From NCBI GenBank assembly GCA_022839625.1, contig JALHJL010000013.1, positions 1 to 64,000 of the forward strand: a stretch of 64,000 nucleotides of DNA. Direction: 5' to 3'. Shown here piece after piece: positions 23,638-31,245 of this stretch (the stretch's first letter is position 1; each line of letters begins with the position of its first letter). Under the pieces are notes generated by a model. It was not told where the DNA came from. It saw nothing but the letters and a program-made list of their open reading frames with translations, and did not search any database. A program made the position numbers and the translations under genes. The DNA comes from Phycisphaerales bacterium. Lineage in GTDB: Bacteria; Planctomycetota; Phycisphaerae; UBA1845; Fen-1342.

Positions 23638-25521
23638 ATGGGCACCGTGTACCGCGAAACCTACACGAAGCCGCTGACGTCGGGGGCGGAAGTGTTCACG
23701 CGCAGGGGCGAGCGCTTCGCCCGCTGGACTGACCGCCGGGGCCGCAAGCGGACCGCGAAGGTAACAACGCCGACCGACGGCGAGTACGCCGGCACCGACC
23801 GCGTGCTTGTCGAAGCGCGGACGTTCACGGCCAAGTACCGCAACGGGTCCGGGCAAGTGCGCAAGGTGGCGACCGGCTGCCGAAGCGCCGATGCGGCGTT
23901 GATCGTGCTCGCCGAGCTTGAGAAACGCGCCGATCGGGTGCGGTGCAATTCGCTGACCGCGGCGGAAGATGCGGTGCTCGACCACCGGACTACCGCGCTT
24001 CCGACGCACGTTGACGCCTACCTTGAGCACCTGGGCACGAAGCGCGGCAAGGGGGCGAAGCCGTGCGTATCGCCGCGGCATGTTGCCAACGTGGGGCACT
24101 GTCTGAACCGGGTGATTGCCGGCTGCGGTTTCGCCTACCTGCGCGACCTGAACCGCGACGCGGTGGAACGCTGGGCGGCGAAAGCGGAAGCGGCCGGCAT
24201 GGGCGCCCGAACGATCAATGCGCACTTGGCGGCACTGACGGCGTTCGGTACGTGGTGCATCGACGCGCGACGGCTGGTGGCAAACCCCTTCGCCCGGTTG
24301 CGAAAGCGCGATGAGCAAGCCGACCGGCGGCACGAACGGCGGGCCATGACGGAAGATGAGCTGCGCCGGCTGCTCACGGGGGCACGCCTGCGCCCGCTCG
24401 CCGAGTACGGCCGGCCGACGGTGAAGCTCGCCGACGCCGGAAAGCGTGAGAACAAGCGCAGCCGACGGACCTGGAAACGGGCACCGCTGACGTGGGACAC
24501 GCTTCACACAGCCGAAGCGCACGCCCGCGAAGTGCTTGCCCAGCGGCCCGACTTCATCGCCGAGCTTGAGCGCCGCGGACGGGAACGCGCGTTGATCTAC
24601 AAGACGCTCGTGTTGACGGGGCTGCGGAAGGGTGAGCTTGCATCGCTGACGGTCGGCCAGCTTGAGCTTGAAGGCCGCGTGGCGTTCGCCGTGCTCGACG
24701 CGGCCGATGAGAAGGCCGGCCGTGGAGCGGAAATCCCGCTGCGCTCTGACTTGGTGGCCGACCTGCGCGACTGGCTCGGCCAGCGGCTTGACGCCGCACG
24801 GGCCGCGGCTGCGGCGAAGGGGTTGCCGCTGCCGGCCCGGCTGCCGGACGATGCACCGTTGTTCAACGTGCCGGCTGACCTTGTGCGGGCATTCGACCGC
24901 GACCTACGGGTTGCCGGCATTCCGAAGCGCGATGACCGCGGGCGCGTGCTCGACATTCACGCCTTGCGGCACACGTTTGGAACGCACTTGAGCAAGGGCG
25001 GCGTGGCGCCGCGGGTCGCACAAGCGGCGATGCGGCACAGTACGCTTGAACTCACGATGAACACCTACACCGATCCGCGGCTACTTGACGTGGCCGGAGC
25101 ACTCGGCGCGCTGCCGACACTCCCGCCGATTGACCGGCCGGACGCTCAGCGGGCGAAGGCGATGGGCACGGACGGCCGCGCAACTGACGGCTGTGGGTTG
25201 CCGAATGCGGTTTTGCCCGGAGAAAACGCAGACTCGCCGATCGTTCGCTTGTACCAGAATCGCCGCTCGGAAGCGGAAAATCGGAGCGCTACGCCCGCGA
25301 ATTGCGGGACTTACGTGCCGCGAAAGCTTGTACCAACGCTTGTACCAGATTCCGGCAAAACATGTACGAACGGGGCACAAGCTGGTACAACCGGCGATGA
25401 GCGGCATTCGGGCGGGACTGCTGTAAGTGCCATAACGGACACGGATTGCGGCACTATGCCGCATTATGTCGAAAAGCGGGCGACCGGGTTCGAACCGGCA
25501 ACATTCAGCTTGGAAGGCTGA
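23638..25521 (+). CDS. int: Tyrosine recombinase (integrase) overlapping attR
   Basis: A 627-residue site-specific recombinase. Catalytic residues: Arg330 in TGLRKGEL, His441-x-x-Arg444 in HALRH, His467 in MRHST, and nucleophile Tyr477 in TMNTYTD. A SAM-like core-binding domain precedes (about 120-220). The region between the core domain and Arg330 holds an extra basic segment. After Tyr477 there is a long tail of 150 residues whose last 14 (RATGFEPATFSLEG) are encoded by the tRNA-derived att sequence, ending at TGA 25519-25521. The tail also contains the arm-site repeats (KLVPTLVPD). In a circular form the frame would continue for 94 more residues. It integrates the element into tRNA-Gly. 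Confidence 0.95.
   Translation: MGTVYRETYTKPLTSGAEVFTRRGERFARWTDRRGRKRTAKVTTPTDGEYAGTDRVLVEARTFTAKYRNGSGQVRKVATGCRSADAALIVLAELEKRADRVRCNSLTAAEDAVLDHRTTALPTHVDAYLEHLGTKRGKGAKPCVSPRHVANVGHCLNRVIAGCGFAYLRDLNRDAVERWAAKAEAAGMGARTINAHLAALTAFGTWCIDARRLVANPFARLRKRDEQADRRHERRAMTEDELRRLLTGARLRPLAEYGRPTVKLADAGKRENKRSRRTWKRAPLTWDTLHTAEAHAREVLAQRPDFIAELERRGRERALIYKTLVLTGLRKGELASLTVGQLELEGRVAFAVLDAADEKAGRGAEIPLRSDLVADLRDWLGQRLDAARAAAAAKGLPLPARLPDDAPLFNVPADLVRAFDRDLRVAGIPKRDDRGRVLDIHALRHTFGTHLSKGGVAPRVAQAAMRHSTLELTMNTYTDPRLLDVAGALGALPTLPPIDRPDAQRAKAMGTDGRATDGCGLPNAVLPGENADSPIVRLYQNRRSEAENRSATPANCGTYVPRKLVPTLVPDSGKTCTNGAQAGTTGDERHSGGTAVSAITDTDCGTMPHYVEKRATGFEPATFSLEG
25246..25346. promoter_or_regulatory. Right arm sites: CGCTTGTACC repeats
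   Basis: CGCTTGTACC at 25246-25255 and 25337-25346, and AGCTTGTACC at 25325-25334. The last two are 12 bp apart, exactly as the pair at 15494-15515. An inverted GGTACAA lies at 25384-25390. They are inside the integrase gene but in a frame different from the left copies. Confidence 0.6.
25475..25518. repeat. attR: right copy of the 44-bp att core
   Basis: Identical to 15393-15436. This copy belongs to the intact tRNA-Gly gene and overlaps the end of the integrase gene. Confidence 0.93.
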
Positions 25522-25547
25522 TGCTCTACCAATTGAGCTACGCCCGC
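25476..25547 (-). tRNA. tRNA-Gly(TCC)
   Basis: 72 nt with a full cloverleaf on the minus strand: acceptor GCGGGCG/CGCCCGC, D arm GCTC/GAGC, anticodon stem TCAGC/GCTGA with loop CTTCCAA (anticodon TCC), T arm GCCGG/CCGGT with TTCGAAC. CCA is not encoded. It is the integration site of the element, which restores the 3' half. Confidence 0.95.
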
Positions 25548-25578
25548 AAGAAGCGTAACATTTTTTCGAAGCAACACT

Positions 25579-25632
25579 TACATTTCGATGGCGTTCTCGA
25601 AATGTAGTGCGACCTCGTCGGCATGCACTACA
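25579..25632. other. Two overlapping inverted repeats upstream of the tRNA
   Basis: TACATTTCGA / TCGAAATGTA (25579-25606, 8-nt loop) and TGTAGTGC / GCACTACA (25603-25632). They lie 30-85 bp upstream of the tRNA 5' end. They may be a regulatory site, or the convergent end of a transcript. Confidence 0.5.
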
Positions 25633-25700
25633 TAATACTCGCACCAACCCGATGAGCAACGGCTGTTGGCCGAGAAAACCCAGCGTTGCGTCTGCAACTT

Positions 25701-26732
25701 TCAGCTCATAAAGCGGAATGCTTCCTCGGCCGACGGTGAACGCCGCTTGGCTTGCCGTTCCGCGGGCAGCCCGAAGGCCTCGGGGCAGAGGAACCCCGAT
25801 CCGGGGTCGCCTGGGTTGCCGCCGCGCTGCCGCAAGACCGTCATCACGAAGGCAATTGTCCCACCGTCGGCCGATACCGCGATATCGGCAATCCCACCGG
25901 GGGTCCCGTCGGTGCAGGGAACAGCCGCGTCGTCGATGATCTTGGTCAGGCCGGTCCCGTCATGCCCCACGCGCCACACGTCTCCGGAATACTCGCGGAA
26001 GATCAAGGTCGCCCCGTCCGACGTGGTATGCAGGTCATCCACCCCGTCGGGGCCGGGCGGCACGCTCCAACTGATCGTCGAAACGGCGCCCCCCTCGATC
26101 TTGAAGATCTTCTCGTCGTACGTGGAGGCGAAGTAGACGCGCGAGCCATCCGCGTCGATCGCCACGTGGTCGGCCACACCCTCTCCATCCGGCAGGTTGT
26201 AGGCCGTGAGTCCCGAGCCGTCGGTGTTCAGCGTGTATCCCTTGCGATTCGTGGCCCCACGCCCATTGGAGAAGGCCGCTTTCTGAGCGTTCGCACTCAT
26301 GACCGCCGGCCCCACCGCGTCGCCTTCGGGCAACTGGTCGGCATCGACGATCCAGTCGTAGACGGCGTAGAAGCCGAACGTCGTGCCGGCCACGGCCACG
26401 AAGACGGCTGTAATCGCGAGGTCTTCGGAGATCGTGATCGAGGCCGGACTCTCGCTGCCCGTAAGGTCGCCTTCCCAGCGGTCGAAGCGCCAGCCGCTGC
26501 CGGCCGTGGCGGTCAGAGTCACCGCACTGCCGGCGTCGTACTCGCCGCTGGTTGGATCGACGCTGCCGCCTCCTTCGATGGCGATCGTCAACTGAAATCG
26601 TTCGGGCGGGTTCCCGTGTCCCTGACCGTTGTTGTCGGCACCGTCGGTCGGCGGGCAGCCGGCAATCAGCAGCATGGCGAGCGAACCAACAAGAGCAAGT
26701 CCGATTGCGAGGGGCCTGAAGATCGCGGTCAT
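25701..26732 (-). CDS. Lipoprotein with InlB-type repeat and beta-propeller, probably truncated
   Basis: A 343-residue lipoprotein. Signal peptide with lipobox LLIAGC (Cys at about 23), then a divergent InlB B-repeat (VTLTATAGSGWRFDRWEGDL), then WD40/TolB-like beta-propeller blades (AIDADGSRVYFAS, AVSADGGTIAFVM). After that the sequence becomes unlike a blade (Pro/Gly/Arg-rich tail to EEAFRFMS). Start ATG 26732 has AGGAGGA upstream. Propeller blades of matching style occur on the opposite strand at 27191-28073. I think this is the 5' half of a gene broken by rearrangement; it may still be translated. Confidence 0.65.
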   Translation of the reverse strand: MTAIFRPLAIGLALVGSLAMLLIAGCPPTDGADNNGQGHGNPPERFQLTIAIEGGGSVDPTSGEYDAGSAVTLTATAGSGWRFDRWEGDLTGSESPASITISEDLAITAVFVAVAGTTFGFYAVYDWIVDADQLPEGDAVGPAVMSANAQKAAFSNGRGATNRKGYTLNTDGSGLTAYNLPDGEGVADHVAIDADGSRVYFASTYDEKIFKIEGGAVSTISWSVPPGPDGVDDLHTTSDGATLIFREYSGDVWRVGHDGTGLTKIIDDAAVPCTDGTPGGIADIAVSADGGTIAFVMTVLRQRGGNPGDPGSGFLCPEAFGLPAERQAKRRSPSAEEAFRFMS

Positions 26733-26970
26733 TTGCTCGTCCTCCTGCGCAGAAGCGCTCATGCTGACACAAGAGCTCTTTGACGGGAAGTCTTCGCAAA
26801 AACGACGCCAAACCAGCTTTTTCCAAACCCGCTCGCCTCCACTACCGCCCCTCCCAGGGCGTCGTACGGCCGGTCGGCAGAGCAATACCACGCTTTGCGG
26901 CTTTTTTCTTGCATGAACTCGGGTCGTTGAGGAGGCCGCCTGGAATCTTGTGGCAATAAAGGATGCGGGG

Positions 26971-27039
26971 CATCCTGCTGGTGCGTTTGAAACGAGAGTC
27001 ATTCCCCAAGAGGAGCCCGATGGCTACACCAGCAGGATG
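26971..27039. repeat. 13-bp perfect inverted repeat at a rearrangement junction
   Basis: CATCCTGCTGGTG (26971-26983) and CACCAGCAGGATG (27027-27039) with 43 bp between. It lies between the two oppositely oriented propeller halves and directly before the transposase fragment, so it may be a transposon end. The region 26733-26970 holds no recognisable gene. Confidence 0.6.
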
Positions 27040-27040
27040 A

Positions 27041-27185
27041 GGCGCGCGCGTCAAACGGCAGGATTACGAGGCAGAGGATGAAGCCCGGCAGGCGGTGCGC
27101 GATCAGGTCGAGGAGCTGGCCTGCCGGGGCGCGCAGCAGATGCTCCTGGCGGCCTTGGAAGTCGAGGTGAAGTTCTACGTCCAAC
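27041..27185 (+). pseudogene. N-terminal fragment of a transposase (IS256/mutator-like)
   Basis: In frame, VRDQVEELACRGAQQMLLAA followed by LEVEVKFYVQRERYQ matches the look of the N-terminus of mutator-type (IS256) transposases, where RGAQ-ML-ALE-EV precedes the catalytic part. A stop (TGA 27038-27040) closes the frame upstream, and the sequence changes to a beta-propeller protein after about 27185. No DDE domain remains. Family assignment is by eye. Confidence 0.5.
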
Positions 27186-27190
27186 GCGAG

Positions 27191-28073
27191 CGGTATCAGG
27201 TCGACGGCAACCCGGTGCGCGGTCTGGAGGTGTTCCTCTGGCGTGGCGGGACGTTCACGGAACTCACCGTGGACCGTCAGGGCTTGTACTGCAAGGGCCG
27301 GGTCTCGACCAGCGGTGACGGCGGGACCGTCGTCTACCAGGACTTTGGAGACGACAGGTTCTACGCCATCGACGGCGATGGTGCCAACAGCCGGGCCTTG
27401 GAGTACGCCGGTTTCAACTTCGCCGGTGCGGCCCTGACGTTCGACGGCGCGCAGATGTTCTACTGCGACGCCAACGCGGAAAGCGGGCGGCTGGTACAAA
27501 CCGACGCCTCCGGCGTGTTGAACCTGTTCCCCGGCTGGAACGTCACGACGATCGCGATTGCCGCCACCTTCGACGTGGGCATCAGCCGCGACGGCGATCA
27601 CGTGTTCTTCCGTTTCGAGTCTTCGTCCTTCCCCTTTTATGCACGCGCCGTACGTCGGACACCTCAACGATCCCGATGCGGTCAGCGGCGCGCCGCGCGT
27701 GGAGGCCATCAATTTCAGCCCGGCGAGCATGCCGCGCGGCGACGCCGGCGCCCGCGTCGTGATGACCGTGCAAGTCAGTGACCCCGATGGGCTGTCCGAC
27801 GTCGCGAAGGTAGTGACCGATGAGCTGCTCGGAGGCAAACTCGGCGGGAATAATGCGGACTTGCCGGCGTATTTCTACTTTGATCCGCACGACGACGGCA
27901 CGGCCCCCGATGAGACCGCTGGCGACGGCATCCACTCAACCAGCGGCCAGCCGGGCGGCAAGATCAACGACCTGAACGCCGTGACCATGCGCGTCGGTGT
28001 AAGAGACAACAGCAACACGGTCGTTGTCGCGGACACGGTGCTGGAGGTCGGTCCGAAGGCGTCGGGCGCTTGA
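27191..28073 (+). pseudogene. Frameshifted 3' half of a beta-propeller protein
   Basis: From VDGNPVRGLEVFLWRGGTF the frame encodes propeller blades (STSGDGGTVVYQDFGDDRFY, LTFDGAQMFYCD, GISRDGDHVFFRF). Near 27630-27642, at CCCCTTTT, coding moves to another frame, which continues as APYVGHLNDPDAVSG and ends with a C-terminal domain (VVMTVQVSDPDGLSD). There is no signal peptide or start of its own; the 5' end is joined to the transposase fragment. It probably belongs with the lipoprotein half at 25701-26732. Confidence 0.6.
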
Positions 28074-28224
28074 GTGCCCCACGGCGGTCAGCTTTCGCGC
28101 TGTTCGCCGTGGCCGTCCAGCACCTCGAGCTGCAGCGCGAGCGATAGGTCGACGCTCTCGGAGCTTTCGTGCGGCGTGCGCGATTAGTGTCGGACTGCTG
28201 GGGGTCGGTGACTGGAGCACTCTG

Positions 28225-28315
28225 CATCGGCGCGTAGCGGCCGAGCTTCTGCTCGGCCGACGGCCGACCGGAACGTCGGCCGCTACCTGGACGACCGACC
28301 AAGAGGTCGGCCGCA
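28225..28315. repeat. GC-rich palindromic intergenic repeats ending in GCTAC
   Basis: Short hairpins such as GGCCGAGC-TTCT-GCTCGGCC and nearby CGTCGGCCGCTAC follow each other. Similar units occur near 38460-38690, 56340-56400 and 59620-59660. The whole gap 28074-28335 has no gene. Confidence 0.5.
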
Positions 28316-28335
28316 ACGAGAACCTGACAACTGCT

Positions 28336-28587
28336 CTAGCCCCCAGGGGAAAGCGTCTTGTGCGTCCCGTCGCACCAGGGCGGCGTCCGGCTCTGGTGGC
28401 ACTGGCAAACCCACTTCCTGCCGGGCTCGGTGACTTCGAGCTTGACCGGCTTGCACCCGGTCGCCAGGCGGTTGTGCGAGCCGTCGCAATGGGGCAACTT
28501 GGCGGACCAGCCGCAGGTGCAATAGGACTTCTTGCCGGGCGTCTCGTCGATCGCGATCGGGCCTGCCCCGTGCTTGGGTGCGGTCAT
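28336..28587 (-). CDS. CDGSH iron-sulfur domain protein, two motifs
   Basis: An 83-residue protein with two CDGSH-type motifs: CTCGWSAKLPHCDGSH (about residues 21-36) and CQCHQSRTPPWCDGTH (about 61-76). Each has the three-Cys-one-His set that binds a [2Fe-2S] cluster. Tandem CDGSH proteins are found in many bacteria and are thought to take part in redox or iron handling. Start ATG 28587; an upstream in-frame extension lies across the divergent polX gene and lacks homology. It is divergent from polX with about 110 bp between the starts. Confidence 0.9.
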   Translation of the reverse strand: MTAPKHGAGPIAIDETPGKKSYCTCGWSAKLPHCDGSHNRLATGCKPVKLEVTEPGRKWVCQCHQSRTPPWCDGTHKTLSPGG

Positions 28588-28699
28588 GCGGGTTCCTCGC
28601 GCTTGTAGGTGCGCGGGAATTATAGCCGCCCGGCACCGCGCTTGTTCCAACCGGCGGCCAATCTTATAAACAGGAAGCGCCGGTCGGCCTGGAGACCCC

Positions 28700-30457
28700 A
28701 TGAACAACGCCGAAGTCGCACACGTCTTTGCCGAGGTCGCCGATCTGCTCGAGATCAAGGGCGAGGACTCGTTTCGCGTCAACTCCTACCGGCGGGTCGC
28801 CCGGACCATCGGCGACCTGGCCGCCGACATCAATGATCTTGCGGCCCGCGGGGAACTCGCGACGCTGCCTGGGGTCGGCAAGGGTTCGGCCGACAAGATC
28901 CAGCAGTTGCTCGAGACGGGGCGCCTCCCGCTGCGCGACGAGCTGCTGGCGGAGGTGCCCGGGTCGTTGCTGCAACTGCTGCGGATTCCCTCCGTCGGAC
29001 CCAAGAAGGTCGCGCTGCTGTGGAAAGAGCGCGGCGTGCAGTCCCTGAACGACCTGAAGGGTGCGATCGCCACCGGCACGCTCGAAGGCCTGAAGGGCTT
29101 TGGCGCCAAGAGCATCGAGCAGATTCTCCGCGGCATCGAGTTCGTCGAGCGCAGCGCGGGGCGAACGCGGCTCGGCGACGCCTGGGAGGTGGTGACACGC
29201 ATTTGCGCCGCCCTGGCCGGCCTGAAGGGCGTCGAGCGCGCCGAACCGGCCGGCTCGTTCCGGCGCGGAAGAGAAACGATCGGCGACATCGATCTGCTGT
29301 GCGTGGCCGCCGACGGCGAGGCGGTGATTCAGCATTTCGCCGCGTGGCCCGGCGTCGTGCAGGTTCTCGGTGCGGGCGGGACGAAAGGGTCCGTGCTGGT
29401 CGAGCTGCGGCCTGGTCGGACGCTCCAGATCGATTTGCGCGTTGTGCCGGCGGAGTCCTTTGGTGCCGCGTGGCAGTACTTCACCGGTAGCAAGGAACAC
29501 AACATCCGCCTGCGCGAGCTGGCCCAGAAGCGCGGCTGGAGCCTGAACGAGTATGGTCTGACCGAAGGCGACCGCGTCATCGCCTCGCGCACCGAGGAAG
29601 ATATCTACGCCGCCCTGGGCCTGCCCTGGATTCCGCCCGAGCTGCGGGAAGACCGCGGGGAGCTGGAACTCCGGGCGGTGCCCGGGGACCTGCTGACGCG
29701 GGAGCACATCCGCGGCGACTTGCACATGCACACGGTGGCGAGCGACGGTCACAACACGATCGAGGAAATGGCCGCCGCAGCGCGGAAGCTCGGGTACGAG
29801 TACATCTGCATCACCGAGCACTCAGCCAGCAGCGTGATCGCCAACGGGCTCAAACCGCCGCAGCTGCGGCAACATATTGAAGACGTGCGCGCCGCGGCCC
29901 GGCGTATCGGCGGTATCACGGTCTGGGTGGGCACCGAGGTGGACATCCGCACCGACGGGACGCTCGATTACCCGGACGAGCTGCTGGCCGAGCTGGACTT
30001 CGTTACCGCTTCCATTCACGCGGGCATGGGGCCCGACCTCGCGGCGAACACGCGCCGGACACTGGCCGCGATGCAGAACCCCCACGTGCACTGTATCGGC
30101 CATCCGACCGGCCGGCTCATCAACGAGCGCGACGCCATGCCGCTCGACATCGAGGCGGTCGCAAAGGAAGCTGCCCGCACGGGCACCGCGCTCGAGATCA
30201 ACGCCCATCCCTACCGGCTCGACCTGAAGGACCAGCACGCCCGCCTGGCCCGCGACCTGGGCGCCAGGATCGCCATTTGCACCGACGCGCACGCGACGGG
30301 GCAGCTCGAGCTGATGCACTTCGGCGTCGTCACGGCCCGCCGGGCGTGGCTGCGCAGGGGCGACGTGCTGAACACGCAGACGGCGAAGGAGGTGGCGACA
30401 TTCGTCACGGCGAAGCGCAGAGACCACGGAAGACCAGAGATAAGGGATAAGGGATAA
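28700..30457 (+). CDS. polX: DNA polymerase X with PHP domain
   Basis: A 585-residue bacterial PolX. Order: helix-hairpin-helix N-terminus (LPGVGKGSADKIQQLL, IPSVGPKKVALL), nucleotidyltransferase palm (AGSFRRGRETIGDIDLL with the DxD pair, and QIDLRVV), thumb (YFTGSKEHNIRLRELAQKRG), then the PHP phosphoesterase (GDLHMHTVASDGHNTIEEMA, TEHS, HPTGR, CTDAHAT). PolX fills gaps in base-excision repair and its PHP domain gives 3'-5' exonuclease and AP endonuclease activity. Length is typical. Start ATG 28700. Confidence 0.96.
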   Translation: MNNAEVAHVFAEVADLLEIKGEDSFRVNSYRRVARTIGDLAADINDLAARGELATLPGVGKGSADKIQQLLETGRLPLRDELLAEVPGSLLQLLRIPSVGPKKVALLWKERGVQSLNDLKGAIATGTLEGLKGFGAKSIEQILRGIEFVERSAGRTRLGDAWEVVTRICAALAGLKGVERAEPAGSFRRGRETIGDIDLLCVAADGEAVIQHFAAWPGVVQVLGAGGTKGSVLVELRPGRTLQIDLRVVPAESFGAAWQYFTGSKEHNIRLRELAQKRGWSLNEYGLTEGDRVIASRTEEDIYAALGLPWIPPELREDRGELELRAVPGDLLTREHIRGDLHMHTVASDGHNTIEEMAAAARKLGYEYICITEHSASSVIANGLKPPQLRQHIEDVRAAARRIGGITVWVGTEVDIRTDGTLDYPDELLAELDFVTASIHAGMGPDLAANTRRTLAAMQNPHVHCIGHPTGRLINERDAMPLDIEAVAKEAARTGTALEINAHPYRLDLKDQHARLARDLGARIAICTDAHATGQLELMHFGVVTARRAWLRRGDVLNTQTAKEVATFVTAKRRDHGRPEIRDKG

Positions 30458-30476
30458 GAGATAAGAGACAAAGGAG
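30443..30476. repeat. GGGATAA/AGAGATA heptamer array, left copy
   Basis: About four heptamers of the type GGGATAA, GAGATAA at the end of polX, immediately before the four-helix-bundle gene. The complementary array is at 31164-31245. Confidence 0.75.
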
Positions 30477-30481
30477 GGCAC

Positions 30482-31066
30482 GTGACTCCGCGGCCTCACG
30501 ACAAACTGGAGATATACAAGGCGGCACACGAACTGGCGCTGGGAATCCACGCGCTCAGCCTTCGGTTGCCCCGCCTGGAGGCTTTTGAAGAAGCGCCCCA
30601 GCTTCGGCGGGCCAGCAAGAGTGTCGCCGCGCAGATCGTCGAAGGGCACGCGCTGCGCCGCTAAAAGGCGGAATACGTGCACTATCTTTCGCGCGCCTAT
30701 GCCAGCGCCGAGGAGACAGTCGAGCACCTGCGACTGCTCCCGGACACGAACTCGTCGCAGGGTCTGAGGCGGGAATGTGAGGAGCTGGTCGCCCGCTACG
30801 ACGAACTGGCTCGCAAGCTCTTCAAGTACGTGAACGCCGTGCGCGCTCAACACGACCCTGGACGCGCACTCCATGCCGACCAGAGCACACCGTACGCTGA
30901 CGAGCTGCGCTGGCTGCTCACGAAATGTTCCACGCAGACTGAGACACTTCGAACATCTCGCACCCTGGCAGCGGGCCACACGAAGGGCCGCTGGATTCGG
31001 CCCGGCCGATGTCGCCGAAATCGATGTGACGAAGGAGCCCGGCCAAGTCGTAATCGACCCTCTTGA
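30482..31066 (+). pseudogene. Four-helix-bundle protein (23S rRNA intervening-sequence type) with an in-frame stop
   Basis: Residues 1-60 (LEIYKAAHELALGIHALSLR and onward to EGHALRR) and the text after the stop (KAEYVHYLSRAYASAEETVE) together form one complete four-helix-bundle protein of the IVP/S23 family. TAA at 30662-30664 replaces a codon that in the family is usually Tyr (RRYKAE). The frame stays open on both sides: one substitution breaks it. After about residue 118 the frame runs on into unrelated text to 31066. Family members form pentamers and some associate with retroelements; their role alone is unclear. Confidence 0.8.
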
Positions 31067-31163
31067 CGACCGTCCTGAGTTTGCTCATGGCCCCGCCGAA
31101 GCTCCGCAGCCCCCCTCGGGCACAACACAGCGAGTGCCGCGCCGCGCCCGGACGTCCCTGCGT

Positions 31164-31245
31164 GCTTATCTCTTATCGCTTATCTCTTATCCCTCATCTC
31201 TCATCTCTTATCTCTTCTCTCATCTCTCATCTCTCATCCCTCATC
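31164..31245. repeat. Heptamer array TTATCTC/TCATCTC, right copy
   Basis: About eleven degenerate heptamers (CTTATCT, CTCATCT, CCTCATC) in tandem. It is the inverted complement in type of the array at 30443-30476, so the four-helix-bundle gene is flanked by inverted heptamer arrays. It reaches the stop codon of the response regulator. Confidence 0.75.

Larger units (their letters stand above)
15393..25518. mobile_element. Integrative element in tRNA-Gly(TCC) carrying a terminase but no capsid genes
   Basis: The 10.1-kb segment is bounded by a 44-bp perfect direct repeat (15393-15436 and 25475-25518) that is the 3' half of tRNA-Gly(TCC). Inside are a tyrosine integrase adjacent to the intact tRNA, an excisionase-like protein, a DUF669-like protein, an AEP-type primase, a DnaB-like helicase, two winged-helix or HTH regulators and a GpA-type large terminase. 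Genes all point the same way and often overlap by ATGA. No portal, capsid, protease, tail, lysis or mobilisation genes are seen. It may be a phage satellite, a decayed prophage or a plasmid-like element. Confidence 0.92.

Noticed and set aside
31164..31245. Tandem short repeats that could look like a CRISPR array
   Set aside because: Units are 7 bp, degenerate and without spacers. No cas genes are in the window.
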